Shown piece after piece: positions 1-7,411 of a stretch of DNA of 64,000 nt. A model generated the notes under the pieces. That model did not search any database. It was not told the DNA's origin and was given only the letters and a program-made list of their open reading frames with translations. Position 1 is the first letter of the stretch, and each line of letters starts with the position of its first letter. Source of the DNA: Nocardiopsis sp. CNT312 (GTDB lineage: Bacteria; Actinomycetota; Actinomycetes; Streptosporangiales; Streptosporangiaceae); contig NZ_AZXF01000016.1 of assembly GCF_000515115.1 (NCBI RefSeq), positions 1 to 64,000 on the forward strand. Reading direction: 5' to 3'. Both the position numbers and the translations under genes were made by a program.

Positions 1-1
1 C

Positions 2-181
2 GGGGAGTTGGAAGATTTAAATGTTAGATGCTATCTGATTTCACCAATCCGGTCTGGGTGGGAATGTGTATTGGCGGATATTCCCATAGGAAGATATCTC
101 GAATTTCGAAGGGCTGGGGAGAAAGAATTAGAGCGACTGGTCTCCTTTCTTGTTTGCGAAATTCCCTTGGGTGGCCATTGA
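2..181 (+). CDS. C-terminal end of an unidentified protein, cut by window edge
   Basis: Frame 2 is open from the window edge to a TGA at 179-181 and reads as a plausible protein tail of 59 residues, starting GELEDLNVRCYLISPIRSGW and ending in CEIPLGGH. The mix of charged and aliphatic residues looks more protein-like than the 62-residue ORF that overlaps it in another frame. The product is not recognised. It lies in the same lower-GC patch as the RHS toxin and the small membrane proteins, so it could be the end of an immunity or toxin-tip gene, but that is a guess from context. About 155 bases with no recognisable gene follow before the next ORF. Confidence 0.4.
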   Translation, partial: GELEDLNVRCYLISPIRSGWECVLADIPIGRYLEFRRAGEKELERLVSFLVCEIPLGGH

Positions 182-335
182 GAAAACCTCAGTGGGAGCA
201 TTGGTCGATGGCGTGACACGGCGCGTCGCGCAGGGGCGCAATGGCGGAGTCATTCTGCCCAGTGGACTCCCCGTGTTTCTCTAACTTCCCGGATGGACAA
301 TTCGTACACAGTTTTTAATACAGGGCGTTCTCTAT

Positions 336-854
336 ATGGGGAGTTTAATAATTAACGGCATGGGCAATGAAAGGAAAGTTCCTTCAAATGGAGAATGTTC
401 TGTAGTCAGCATTCCTCTGTACCGGCCGATGGAGGTGCTAGTTTCCTTTTCTAGTCCTTCGCTTCGATCCAGTATTCTGCGCTCTTTGTCTGATCTTCGA
501 AAAATGCGAAGGAGAGGAATTGATGCAGAGAGCGCATCGCATCTCCTGATCATGCAGATGTATTCGATGATCGCCAATGGTTCGATATTCACATCGGCTA
601 TCGCTTTATTTTCTTTTATTCTTGAATCTGGTGGATATCAGGTTCTGTGGGGTCTTGCGAATCATCTGGTTTTTATTTCGGCAAGTATATTTATCAGCTG
701 CGCATTTATGTATACTTTTGACTATATGCGATCCAAAGCGTCTCTTGTTCGATATTATAAAAATCCAATATTCTGGGGAATCTCTTCCTTTTCGTTTTTG
801 ATTTCCTGTGTTTTAATTTCCTTATTTTTATCAATTATTGTTTTCGTGATGTAA
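336..854 (+). CDS. small membrane protein, possible orphan immunity protein
   Basis: A 172-residue ORF with AT-rich codon use unlike the housekeeping genes to the right. Residues about 1-75 are soluble and basic. Three hydrophobic stretches follow, around residues 85-98 (TSAIALFSFIL), 105-125 (LWGLANHLVFISASIFISC) and 148-172 (ISSFSFLISCVLISLFLSII), which predict a multi-pass membrane protein with a very short tail. No family is recognised. The ATG at 336 has no convincing Shine-Dalgarno; an in-frame ATG at 360 is an alternative. It sits between a truncated gene and an IS/RHS remnant, so an orphan immunity protein is a reasonable inference but nothing in the sequence proves it. Confidence 0.55.
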   Translation: MGSLIINGMGNERKVPSNGECSVVSIPLYRPMEVLVSFSSPSLRSSILRSLSDLRKMRRRGIDAESASHLLIMQMYSMIANGSIFTSAIALFSFILESGGYQVLWGLANHLVFISASIFISCAFMYTFDYMRSKASLVRYYKNPIFWGISSFSFLISCVLISLFLSIIVFVM

Positions 855-904
855 ATATTCAGGCTGCGCACCGCCTTCGACGGTCAAGCCATGGGCGCTG
901 AGTA

Positions 905-1155
905 GCCGGGAGGGGCTCAGCGTGATCCGCTTGAGCGCGCGCCAGCGTTCTTTGAGTTCGGCGGCGGTGCGCTCCCTCAGAGCGCGTACTCCCCGCAGTA
1001 GGGCGTTGTAGGTCTGTGTGTCGGCATGAAGGTGCAGGTGGGAGCTGCCCTGTGGTTTCTTGTGCGGGTGGTGGACACCGATCCCCGCCCCCCTGGTATC
1101 CGGAGTCGGCCAGGGTGTGCAGGCCGTCCGTAGCGGCCTTGTAGAGTGCTGTCCG
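905..1155 (-). pseudogene. IS5-like transposase remnant (C-terminal part, frameshifted)
   Basis: Reading the minus strand gives fragments typical of the end of IS5-type DDE transposases: ALYKAATDGLHTLADSGYQG, then in another frame GAGIGVHHPHKKPQG and later YNALLRGVRALRERTAAELK followed by RWRALKRITLSPSR. The switch between frames falls in a G-run (C-run on the plus strand near 1087-1093), consistent with one extra base. The match stops at the SPSR motif and nothing resembling the N-terminal catalytic domain is present, so this is a dead 3' fragment. Its upstream edge abuts the start of the RHS fragment near 1150, which suggests that insertion or deletion here removed the 5' part of the RHS gene. 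No terminal inverted repeats were identified. Confidence 0.65.
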
Positions 1156-3089
1156 GCAGTGAGGAGATCGTCTCCGACGTGGTCTACTCCAAGGTCGGCG
1201 ACCTGATGCAGCGCGAGTTCTACCGCGGCATCCTGGGCTCGGAGCGCACCTGGCAGACCTTCGACTACGAGGAGGCCACCCGCCGCCTGTCCCTGGCCAG
1301 CGTCGTCCACCAACTCGGCGACGGGTCGCTGTCGACCAAGACCTACGACTACGACGACGTGGGCAACCTGCTGCGCATCAGCGACGAGCCCACCAGCACC
1401 CAGGCACCCGACGACGTGCAGTGCTTCGACTACGACCACCTGCGCCGCCTCACCCAGGCGTGGACCCCCGACGCGGTCGGTGAGACGGCCTGCGACACCG
1501 AGCCCGAAGGGCAGCAGATCGGCGGAGCCGACCCCTACTGGCACTCCTACACCTACGACGAGACCGGCAATCGGGTCGAGGAGATCCAGTACGCCGTGAT
1601 CGGCGGCGGCCAGACGGTGCGTTCCTACGCCGGTCCGCAGGAGGGCCAGGGGCCGGCGCACGGGGTCGCCTCGGTGACCGAGGACGGGGCCGGGGGCACC
1701 ACCGAGCACACCTACGACTACGACGCCGCGGGCAACATGGTCTCCCGTACCACGGGAGAGCGCGACCAGGTGTTGGAGTGGGGGCCTGAGGGCGAGCTGG
1801 TCTCGGTCACCGACGGGTTGGAGGTCACCGAGTACGTCTATGACGCCGACGGTGAGCGTCTGCTGCGGCGGGCCAACGGTGCGACCACGCTCTACCTTCC
1901 CGGTGCGGAGCTGACGTGGGATCCGCCCGCGGGGACGTTGGAGGCCACCCGTTACTACACCCATGCCGAAGAGACGGTGGCGGTGCGTGAGGACGGCGGT
2001 GACCTGCACTGGGTGTTCTCCGACCACCACGGCACCGGGCAGATCGCCGTGGATGCCGAGTGGGGTGATGTGGCCCAGCGCCGGACGACGGCCTTTGGCC
2101 AGGCTAGGTCGGCTTCGGGTGTGTGGCCGGGGGAGCGCGGGTTCGTGGACGGCACGATCGATGCCTCCACGGGGCTGACGCAGTTGGGGGCGCGGGCCTA
2201 CGACGCGGACCTGGGCCGGTTCGTCTCGGTGGACCCGGTGATGGACCTGACCGATGACCAGCAGATGCACGGGTACGCGTACGCGAACAACAACCCGGTG
2301 AGCTTCTCAGACCCGACCGGATTGCAGTACGTCGACCCGTGGTCGATTTATATGAAGGACGAATCGGATCAGAGTAGCTCCGTCGACGGATGGCAGGTCG
2401 CTTACTATATGCAGGGATTGATTCCCAGCTACCATGGCCAATCCGCTGCGAGCAAGCAATCATCCGGATCATTCAGTGGTGGTACCATTGCTGGAGCCTC
2501 TGCCTCTGCCTCTGTCAGTTCCCCGAGCCCTTACTCCGAGCCGGTCAGTGCCACTGTGGACCCCCATACCCAAGCCAACAACGAAGCCAGATGGTGGGAT
2601 GAAGCATGGGATTCAGCTGCCGGCTGGGGTGGCAGTGCTATGGATTGGGTCAGTGAGAATTGGGACGGAATCTATAACTGGCTTACTGTTGCTAGTCTTT
2701 TGGTGTGTATCGCTGCAACAGCAGGGGCATGTGTCGTAGCTGGTGGTGCGCTTCTGGCTGCCAATATAGCAGTGGATGCTTATGATAATAGAAATGATTT
2801 GAGTCAAATGGATGTCACGGGTCATGTGACTGATGCCGCTATGCTTGCTGCAGGTGGTGTAGTTGCGAGGACTGTGGCTGGTACGGGATCTCGGTTCTGG
2901 AGGGATCACGGATTTTCGCGCCTGGGGCGTTATCAAAGGATCCCTGAAGGTCGAAAACCTAAAAGCATCGACATAGGTAGTACTGCTTTTATTTATGGCG
3001 TCAATGCGGCGCAGTGGGTCGTTCCCCAAGGCGTAGGGTCTGCGACAAAATGGATGTTTGGGGACATGGGGGCGCGAGAGAATGCTTGA
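1146..3089 (+). CDS. RHS/YD-repeat polymorphic toxin module, 5'-truncated
   Basis: A 647-residue ORF. Residues about 60-260 carry YD repeats (YDYDDVGNLLRI, YTYDETGNRVEE, YDYDAAGNMVSR, YVYDADGERLLR). They are followed by the RHS-associated core ending in GRFVSVDP and NNNPVSFSDPTGL near residue 392. After the core the sequence changes to a lower-GC, unrelated C-terminal tip of about 255 residues with a hydrophobic stretch (SLLVCIAATAGACVVAGGAL) and a basic end. This is the architecture of a polymorphic toxin: cage-forming repeats plus a variable toxin tip. Full-length RHS proteins are normally well over 1000 residues and have N-terminal delivery domains. Here the N-terminus is missing and the GTG at 1146 abuts a transposase remnant, so it is probably a displaced or silent module. 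The tip domain is not recognised. Confidence 0.75.
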   Translation: MLSGSEEIVSDVVYSKVGDLMQREFYRGILGSERTWQTFDYEEATRRLSLASVVHQLGDGSLSTKTYDYDDVGNLLRISDEPTSTQAPDDVQCFDYDHLRRLTQAWTPDAVGETACDTEPEGQQIGGADPYWHSYTYDETGNRVEEIQYAVIGGGQTVRSYAGPQEGQGPAHGVASVTEDGAGGTTEHTYDYDAAGNMVSRTTGERDQVLEWGPEGELVSVTDGLEVTEYVYDADGERLLRRANGATTLYLPGAELTWDPPAGTLEATRYYTHAEETVAVREDGGDLHWVFSDHHGTGQIAVDAEWGDVAQRRTTAFGQARSASGVWPGERGFVDGTIDASTGLTQLGARAYDADLGRFVSVDPVMDLTDDQQMHGYAYANNNPVSFSDPTGLQYVDPWSIYMKDESDQSSSVDGWQVAYYMQGLIPSYHGQSAASKQSSGSFSGGTIAGASASASVSSPSPYSEPVSATVDPHTQANNEARWWDEAWDSAAGWGGSAMDWVSENWDGIYNWLTVASLLVCIAATAGACVVAGGALLAANIAVDAYDNRNDLSQMDVTGHVTDAAMLAAGGVVARTVAGTGSRFWRDHGFSRLGRYQRIPEGRKPKSIDIGSTAFIYGVNAAQWVVPQGVGSATKWMFGDMGARENA

Positions 3090-3648
3090 ATTTTATAGAA
3101 AATTCCAAGACAAAGGTAAGGTTCTGAGAAATCGATGGACAGCTTCCTTTGGGGTTTTCTGCGCCAGCCTTGCTTTTATTTTCTGGCTAGGCTGGGTTCT
3201 GGGAGACGGGCCGTCGAATGGGGAGGTGGTGTGGTTTGTTTCTATTTTCTTCCCGCTGGCGTGGTGGTTTCTACTAAAGGCATCATTCTTTACTCATATA
3301 AGACTGTCTGGTCAGCATATCGTAGTAAAGAACTTCTTTAGTTATATCAAGATACCTGTTTGTGAAGTTTCGAGGGTTGAGTGGAGGGGGGGAATTGAGA
3401 TCGTGACCTCTGACTTTCGGAGATTTCATTGCTTCAACTTGGGGGGTTCTCTGATTGGAGAAATTGCAGGGTATCCCACAAATCGTCGATGCGCTAGGGA
3501 GATTGAGGAATTCGTGAACAAAGAGTGTAGTTCTGAAATTTCCAATTCGAATAGTAAAATTTCTTTTGGTGGTCATTTTAATATCCTGTTTCTACTTTCT
3601 TCCGTCCTCGCTTCTCGTTTTTTTATATTTTTGCTTCAATTTTCTTGA
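3082..3648 (+). CDS. membrane protein with PH-like domain, likely RHS-tip immunity partner
   Basis: 188 residues from the ATG at 3082, which overlaps the RHS stop by eight bases (ATGCTTGA), so the two are translationally linked. The overlap and an upstream GAGAG favour this start over the ATG at 3058. Two hydrophobic segments near the N-terminus (ASFGVFCASLAFIFWLGWVL and FVSIFFPLAWWFLL) precede a region resembling small bacterial PH domains (HIRLSGQHIVVKNFFSY, VEWRGGIEIVT). A last hydrophobic segment (FNILFLLSSVLASRFFIF) ends the protein. The low GC content matches the toxin tip. Immunity genes typically lie directly downstream of RHS tips, so this is the likely cognate antidote. That role is inferred from position; a membrane immunity protein would fit a membrane-acting tip. 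Confidence 0.6.
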   Translation: MLEFYRKFQDKGKVLRNRWTASFGVFCASLAFIFWLGWVLGDGPSNGEVVWFVSIFFPLAWWFLLKASFFTHIRLSGQHIVVKNFFSYIKIPVCEVSRVEWRGGIEIVTSDFRRFHCFNLGGSLIGEIAGYPTNRRCAREIEEFVNKECSSEISNSNSKISFGGHFNILFLLSSVLASRFFIFLLQFS

Positions 3649-3672
3649 AGTTGATTTTTATCGTTTGATTGT

Positions 3673-3867
3673 TTGTGTACTTCTAATATTTATAAGCGGC
3701 AGTCAAAGCGGTGCAGTGCTCCGCGCGGAATTCTTTCTTATGGTGGGCTAATTGCGTGCTTAAATGAGACTGATATCGACCTGGTGGTCAAGGATGATAT
3801 TGTCCAGGCAAAGACCCAGAAGATTACTCGGGAGTTGTTTCGACTCGAAATGCCAAAGGGGCGGTAG
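3673..3867 (+). pseudogene. possible gene remnant at end of the low-GC patch
   Basis: An open frame of 64 residues whose second half (LNETDIDLVVKDDIVQAKTQ, then ITRELFRLEMPKGR) looks like genuine protein sequence while the first part does not. No family is recognised and no Shine-Dalgarno precedes the ATG. GC content rises sharply right after its stop, marking the right edge of the accessory patch. It may be the tail of a gene whose front has been lost. Nothing else was seen in 3649-3915. Confidence 0.2.
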
Positions 3868-3915
3868 CGGCCGCCCGGGGCACCAAGCACACCCCCGAAA
3901 CCACCCACATCTTCC

Positions 3916-4348
3916 TCAGCCGGTCATGTCCAATCCGGCGATGACCTTGGTAGGGCGGATGCGCACCACCAGCTCACCGGGAACGCCGTTGCGCCGCCCG
4001 AACTCCTCGGCCCGCTCCGCGCCCATGTACCGGGCGGCGATCGCCGTGGCGGTCTGGCGCAGCTCGCCGATGTCCTCCGACACCTCGGCCTCGCCCTGCA
4101 CCTGCACGAACCCGTACGGCGGCTCCTCCAGGTCCACGCACAAAGCCACCCGCGGGTCCCTCCGGATCGCCCGGCCCTTGGCCGAGTCCCTCCTGGTGTT
4201 GAGGACGATCTCCCCGCCCTCGACGGTGAACCACACCGGCGCGACCAGCGGACGCCCGTCGGCGGCGGTGTAGGCGAGTTTGCCGGTGCGGGTGCCCTCC
4301 AGCAGGAAGGCGCGGACCTCGGGATCGGTGATGGCAGCCCCCGGTCAC
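3916..4348 (-). CDS. PPOX-class (pyridoxamine oxidase-like, probably F420-dependent) protein, frameshift near start
   Basis: The long frame encodes FTVEGGEIVLNTRRDSAKGR, PRVALCVDLEEPPYGFVQVQ, RYMGAERAEEFGRR and LVVRIRPTKVIAGLDM, the usual order of the split-barrel flavin/F420 family (Rv1155-like, about 135-145 residues). The conserved N-terminal strand (AITDPEVRAFLLEGTRTGKL, then AYTAADGRPLVAPVW) is readable in the same frame back to about 4337 but meets a TGA before any start codon. A GTG at 4348 would be in frame if the C-run at 4338-4342 (plus strand) had four bases instead of five. Without correction, the only start is the GTG at 4236, which loses about 35 conserved residues. Either a sequencing error or a real lesion; the family call is solid, the physiological substrate unknown. 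Confidence 0.7.
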
Positions 4349-4444
4349 GCTAACCCCGAACCCGGCGCTCCTCCCGCAGGACACGGTGCCGGGTGTGCCC
4401 GAGTGCCGACGAAGACCCCCGCGTCAGCACGATCCCTGGGGTGA

Positions 4445-4465
4445 AGATGTCCACAGTGGACATCT
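4445..4465. promoter_or_regulatory. perfect 10-bp inverted repeat, candidate TetR-type operator
   Basis: AGATGTCCAC, a single central A, then GTGGACATCT: two perfect 10-base arms, centred at 4455. It ends 21 bases before the ATG at 4487, so a bound repressor would block the promoter or leader of that gene. The TGTCCAC-GTGGACA core resembles operators of TetR-family repressors. No regulator gene is adjacent, so the cognate protein is unknown. Confidence 0.55.
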
Positions 4466-4486
4466 CAGACACCGGAAAGAGGCGTC

Positions 4487-4995
4487 ATGGGTGAGGTCGT
4501 GCCGGACGACGGCGCGTGGCGGATCAGCTCCCGGAAGGGCACCGAACTCGCGGGCCGCTGGTGGCGGTGGGTGTGGTCGGCACCCAAGGGGAGCGACCCG
4601 GTTCAGGACACCACCGGTCGGCACGCGTCCCACAACCAGCCCGACGACCTGTGGTTCCTCGCCGGTACCTACGGGGGCACGGTCGTGCGCCGGTGCGAGG
4701 TGCCCGCCGGCCGTCCCCTGTTCTTCCCGGTGCTCAACTGCGTGGTCAAGGCCAAACACACCAAGGAGCCGGTGCGCATGCCGGTCATCCACGCCGAAGC
4801 GTACCTCAACGGCGTCCCCTGCCCCTGGAGGAGTTCTACGGCACGTTCCGCGGCTCGCTGTGGGCTTGCTGGTACACCTGGGGCGCGTGGGGCGCGATCG
4901 CCCCGCTGACCCCCGGCGGGTACGTCCTGGAGATCAAGGCCGACACCGGTCAGGGCTTCTGGGTGGACACCACCTACCACCTGACCGTGGTCTGA
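4487..4995 (+). pseudogene. conserved hypothetical protein with internal frameshift
   Basis: The first frame from ATG 4487 reads sensibly (KGTELAGRWWRWVWSAPKGS, HASHNQPDDLWFLAGTYGG, PAGRPLFFPVLNC, PVIHAEAYLNGV) until about 4816, then degenerates. A second frame continues LPLEEFYGTFRGSLWACWYT, TPGGYVLEIKADTGQGFWVD and ends TYHLTVV at 4995. One extra C in the C-run at 4816-4819 would join them into a single protein of about 169 residues. I have an impression of similar RWW...NQPDD.WFLAG proteins in other actinomycetes but know no function for them. A GAAAGAGG ribosome binding site precedes the ATG and a strong palindrome lies upstream. Either a sequencing error or a disrupted gene. Confidence 0.6.
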
Positions 4996-5046
4996 GCCCG
5001 ACGGCACCTTCCGGCCGCGACCGCCCCGGGCCGCCACAGAGAACGG

Positions 5047-6354
5047 TCAGACCAGGGACGGCACGTGCGCGTCCTCTCGCGTGGGCCCGGAGAACACCGC
5101 CTCCACCGGCACGCCCAGCGCCTCGCCGATCGCCGCCACCGGGTCCTCCGGCATCGCCTCCAGCACCGGCCGGGCCTTCATGAGCGCGGCGGTCACCCGC
5201 TCCTGGCGGGCCAGGTCGGGCACCTCCGATGGAGCGATCTCCAGCGGCGTGCCACACTGATCCGTATAACCCGTGCACCAGCGCGGCCCTGCACTCGTGG
5301 CCGCGCGGATCCGGTCCGGGGCGTCGGCGTGCGTCACCACCAGCGTGTCCGCGCCCCCCGTGGCGGCCAGCGCGTACCGGTGCGCCACCAGGTCGAAGGG
5401 GCCCACCCGGAACGCCCCCTGCCAGGGGTGGGTGCCGTTGTGCCGTTCGGCGAGCACCGCGCCCAGTGCGGGCTCCTCGGCCACCAGCGGCCCCGCGCCG
5501 TGCCGGGTGGTGTAGGTGCGCACCACCCCGATCCGCCGAGCCGCGCCCGCTCGGCCCGCCTCCGCCAGCAGCGTGAGCGGGTTGGCGCTGGTGGTGGTCG
5601 ACCAGGTGGTGTGCGGGTGAAACCCGTGCCACTCGTCCAACAGCACCCCCTGCGCCCCCTCGAACACCACGGGGGACGCGGCCAGCAGCGTGGGCAGGTA
5701 CCGCTCGTCCACCAGGCGCACCGCCGAGGCGAACGCCCGGTAGGCGGCCACGCACTCCTCCGGGTCGGGGGAGGGCTCGGCCGGGTCCGGGCCGGCCGCC
5801 TCCGCCAGGTACTCGGCCAGCAGCGCCAGCTTGCGGCGCAGCCGGGCCGGTTCGGCGCAGTCGCCCACCGTGGGCGCGTCCTCCGGACGGGCCAGCGCGT
5901 AGGCCATCGTCTCGCCCACCCCCATCCCGCACGAACCGTGCCGGCCGGCGCCGCGCGCCCGCTCCCGGGCCCGGCCCCGGGCCTGGTGCCACGGGGTGCT
6001 GACCAGCGCCCGCCGGTCCACCGTCACCAGGGACAGCGGGTCGGCCACGCCGAGCGCGGCCAGGTGCGCGGCCTCGGCCGCCAGCGCGAACGGGTCCACC
6101 ACCGCCAGCCGGGACAGGTGCGTGGGCACCGGCCCGTCCGGGGCGAGCGTGCCCGCCCCGAACTGGGAGAACGTGTGGTGGCGGCCGTCGGGGGCGACCA
6201 CGTTGTGCGCGGCCTGGGCGCCCCCGTTGGCGCGCACGACGGCGCCGAAGCGCCGCCGCGAGCACAGGAGGTCGACGGTCACGCCCTTGCCCGCGTCGCC
6301 GAACCCCAGGTCGGTGACGATCGCGTGCCCGTCGGCCCACGGTGTCCCGGTCAC
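5047..6354 (-). CDS. divergent adenylosuccinate synthetase (PurA) paralogue
   Basis: 435 residues, close to the family length of about 430. The PurA P-loop region is present as DLGFGDAGKGVTVDLL in place of the usual WGDEGKGK; the catalytic Asp and the Lys are kept and the following Glu is Ala. The NAGHT loop appears as QAAHNVV, keeping the His. The usual GRGIGP motif is replaced by GRHGSCGMGVGETMAY and the EGAQG segment reads FEGAQGVLLDEWHGFHPHT. These changes suggest an active but re-purposed GTP/IMP-type ligase rather than the housekeeping enzyme. The GTG start at 6354 overlaps the stop of the vWA gene by four bases (GTGA), making it the last gene of the four-gene operon. Substrate cannot be read from sequence. 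Confidence 0.8.
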   Translation of the reverse strand: MTGTPWADGHAIVTDLGFGDAGKGVTVDLLCSRRRFGAVVRANGGAQAAHNVVAPDGRHHTFSQFGAGTLAPDGPVPTHLSRLAVVDPFALAAEAAHLAALGVADPLSLVTVDRRALVSTPWHQARGRARERARGAGRHGSCGMGVGETMAYALARPEDAPTVGDCAEPARLRRKLALLAEYLAEAAGPDPAEPSPDPEECVAAYRAFASAVRLVDERYLPTLLAASPVVFEGAQGVLLDEWHGFHPHTTWSTTTSANPLTLLAEAGRAGAARRIGVVRTYTTRHGAGPLVAEEPALGAVLAERHNGTHPWQGAFRVGPFDLVAHRYALAATGGADTLVVTHADAPDRIRAATSAGPRWCTGYTDQCGTPLEIAPSEVPDLARQERVTAALMKARPVLEAMPEDPVAAIGEALGVPVEAVFSGPTREDAHVPSLV

Positions 6355-7343
6355 AGCCGGTCCACCCCGCCGGTGGCCGTGCCGCCCAGGCCCTCGGGCG
6401 ACTCCGAGACCACGATCGAACCGCGCGCCCCGGTCAGCGGGCGCAGCGCCTTGCCGACCACGTCTGAGGCCCCCGAGCCGGCCTCGGCGATGTCGTCCAG
6501 GCCCTGTTCGAGGTCGATGGCCTCCTCGCCCATCCCGATCGTGACCGCGATCGTCTCCGACACCGCTTCCAGGTCGTCCAGGTAGATGACGTTCTGCCCC
6601 AGGTGGGTGTCCCAGAAGCCGCGCACGTCGTCGTTGCGGAAGTGGGCGCTGCCGGTGGGCATGATGAAGAAGACCTCGAACCTGCGCCGGAGTTCGGCGA
6701 GGACGGCCGGGAACGCGATGTTCTCGCCGATGTCGTCGCCGATGACCTCGCGCACCTCCCGTGCCTTGACCGCGCCGTAGGCCTTCTCGTCGCCGATGAC
6801 GAACAGGTAGCCCTTGCGTCCGCGCTTGTCCAGGCAGTCCATGGCGGTGTGCCGGGCCATGAAGTACATGGCCAGCTCGTAGGACTCGGTGACCTGGCCG
6901 CCACCGCCGCCCTCCAGCAGGATGTTGCCCAGGTCGTCCTCCAGCTCGTTGCCGGACTCGAACTGCCCGACCTGGAGCGGGGCGCGGTCGCAGGTGGCGT
7001 CGCCGATCCCGCCGAACAGGATCTGCGGGTGCTCCACGTAGCCCTTGCGCAGCAGCAGGCCGAACAGGTCCGGCAGCTTCTTCTGGAGGATGCGGGGCAC
7101 GCGCCCCATGGAGCCGGTGACGTCGAAGAGCACCGAGACGGCCAGCGACTCGGGGTGGGCGTCGGAGTCGCGGCTCTCGCGGACGGTCACGCCCTTGGGG
7201 TCGAGGGTCTCGTGCGTCTTCCACTTGCTGCGCGGCATGGTCGAGGCCACGTCGTCGGTGTAGCCGAAACTGCTGGCTCCGGCAGCGGCGTTGTAGGCGG
7301 CGCGGGCGTGGTAGGCGTCGGTGGACCAGCTGCTGCTTCCCAT
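6351..7343 (-). CDS. von Willebrand factor A (vWA) domain protein
   Basis: 330 residues from ATG 7343, which follows an AAGGAGG ribosome binding site; the much longer open frame upstream is a shadow. After a Ser/Ala/Gly-rich start, the protein has a MIDAS-like motif LFDVTGSMG (D-x-T-x-S) near residue 70, then LFGLLLRKG, QILFGGIGDATCD, a glycine-rich loop (ILLEGGGGGQVTE) and ELAMYFMARHT, as in TerF/YehP-like cytosolic vWA proteins. No signal peptide. It probably acts as a metal-dependent protein-interaction hub for its operon partners: a J-domain/pseudokinase upstream (68-base gap) and a PurA paralogue overlapping downstream. The partners are inferred from the operon only. Confidence 0.8.
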   Translation of the reverse strand: MGSSSWSTDAYHARAAYNAAAGASSFGYTDDVASTMPRSKWKTHETLDPKGVTVRESRDSDAHPESLAVSVLFDVTGSMGRVPRILQKKLPDLFGLLLRKGYVEHPQILFGGIGDATCDRAPLQVGQFESGNELEDDLGNILLEGGGGGQVTESYELAMYFMARHTAMDCLDKRGRKGYLFVIGDEKAYGAVKAREVREVIGDDIGENIAFPAVLAELRRRFEVFFIMPTGSAHFRNDDVRGFWDTHLGQNVIYLDDLEAVSETIAVTIGMGEEAIDLEQGLDDIAEAGSGASDVVGKALRPLTGARGSIVVSESPEGLGGTATGGVDRL

Positions 7344-7411
7344 GGGAAGCCTCCTTCGTCGCGTGGGGGTCGTTCCCGGCCGCGGTGCGGCCGGGGGAGG
7401 TCGGTGCCCGG

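Noticed and set aside
28-216. 62-residue ORF at the left edge
   Set aside because: The overlapping frame that is open from the window edge to 181 reads as a better protein tail, and this ORF lacks a ribosome binding site and protein-like character.
831-2270. 479-residue minus-strand ORF antisense to the RHS gene
   Set aside because: Only its last part (about 905-1100) resembles a transposase; the rest is the reverse frame of YD repeats. The recognisable part was kept as a remnant.
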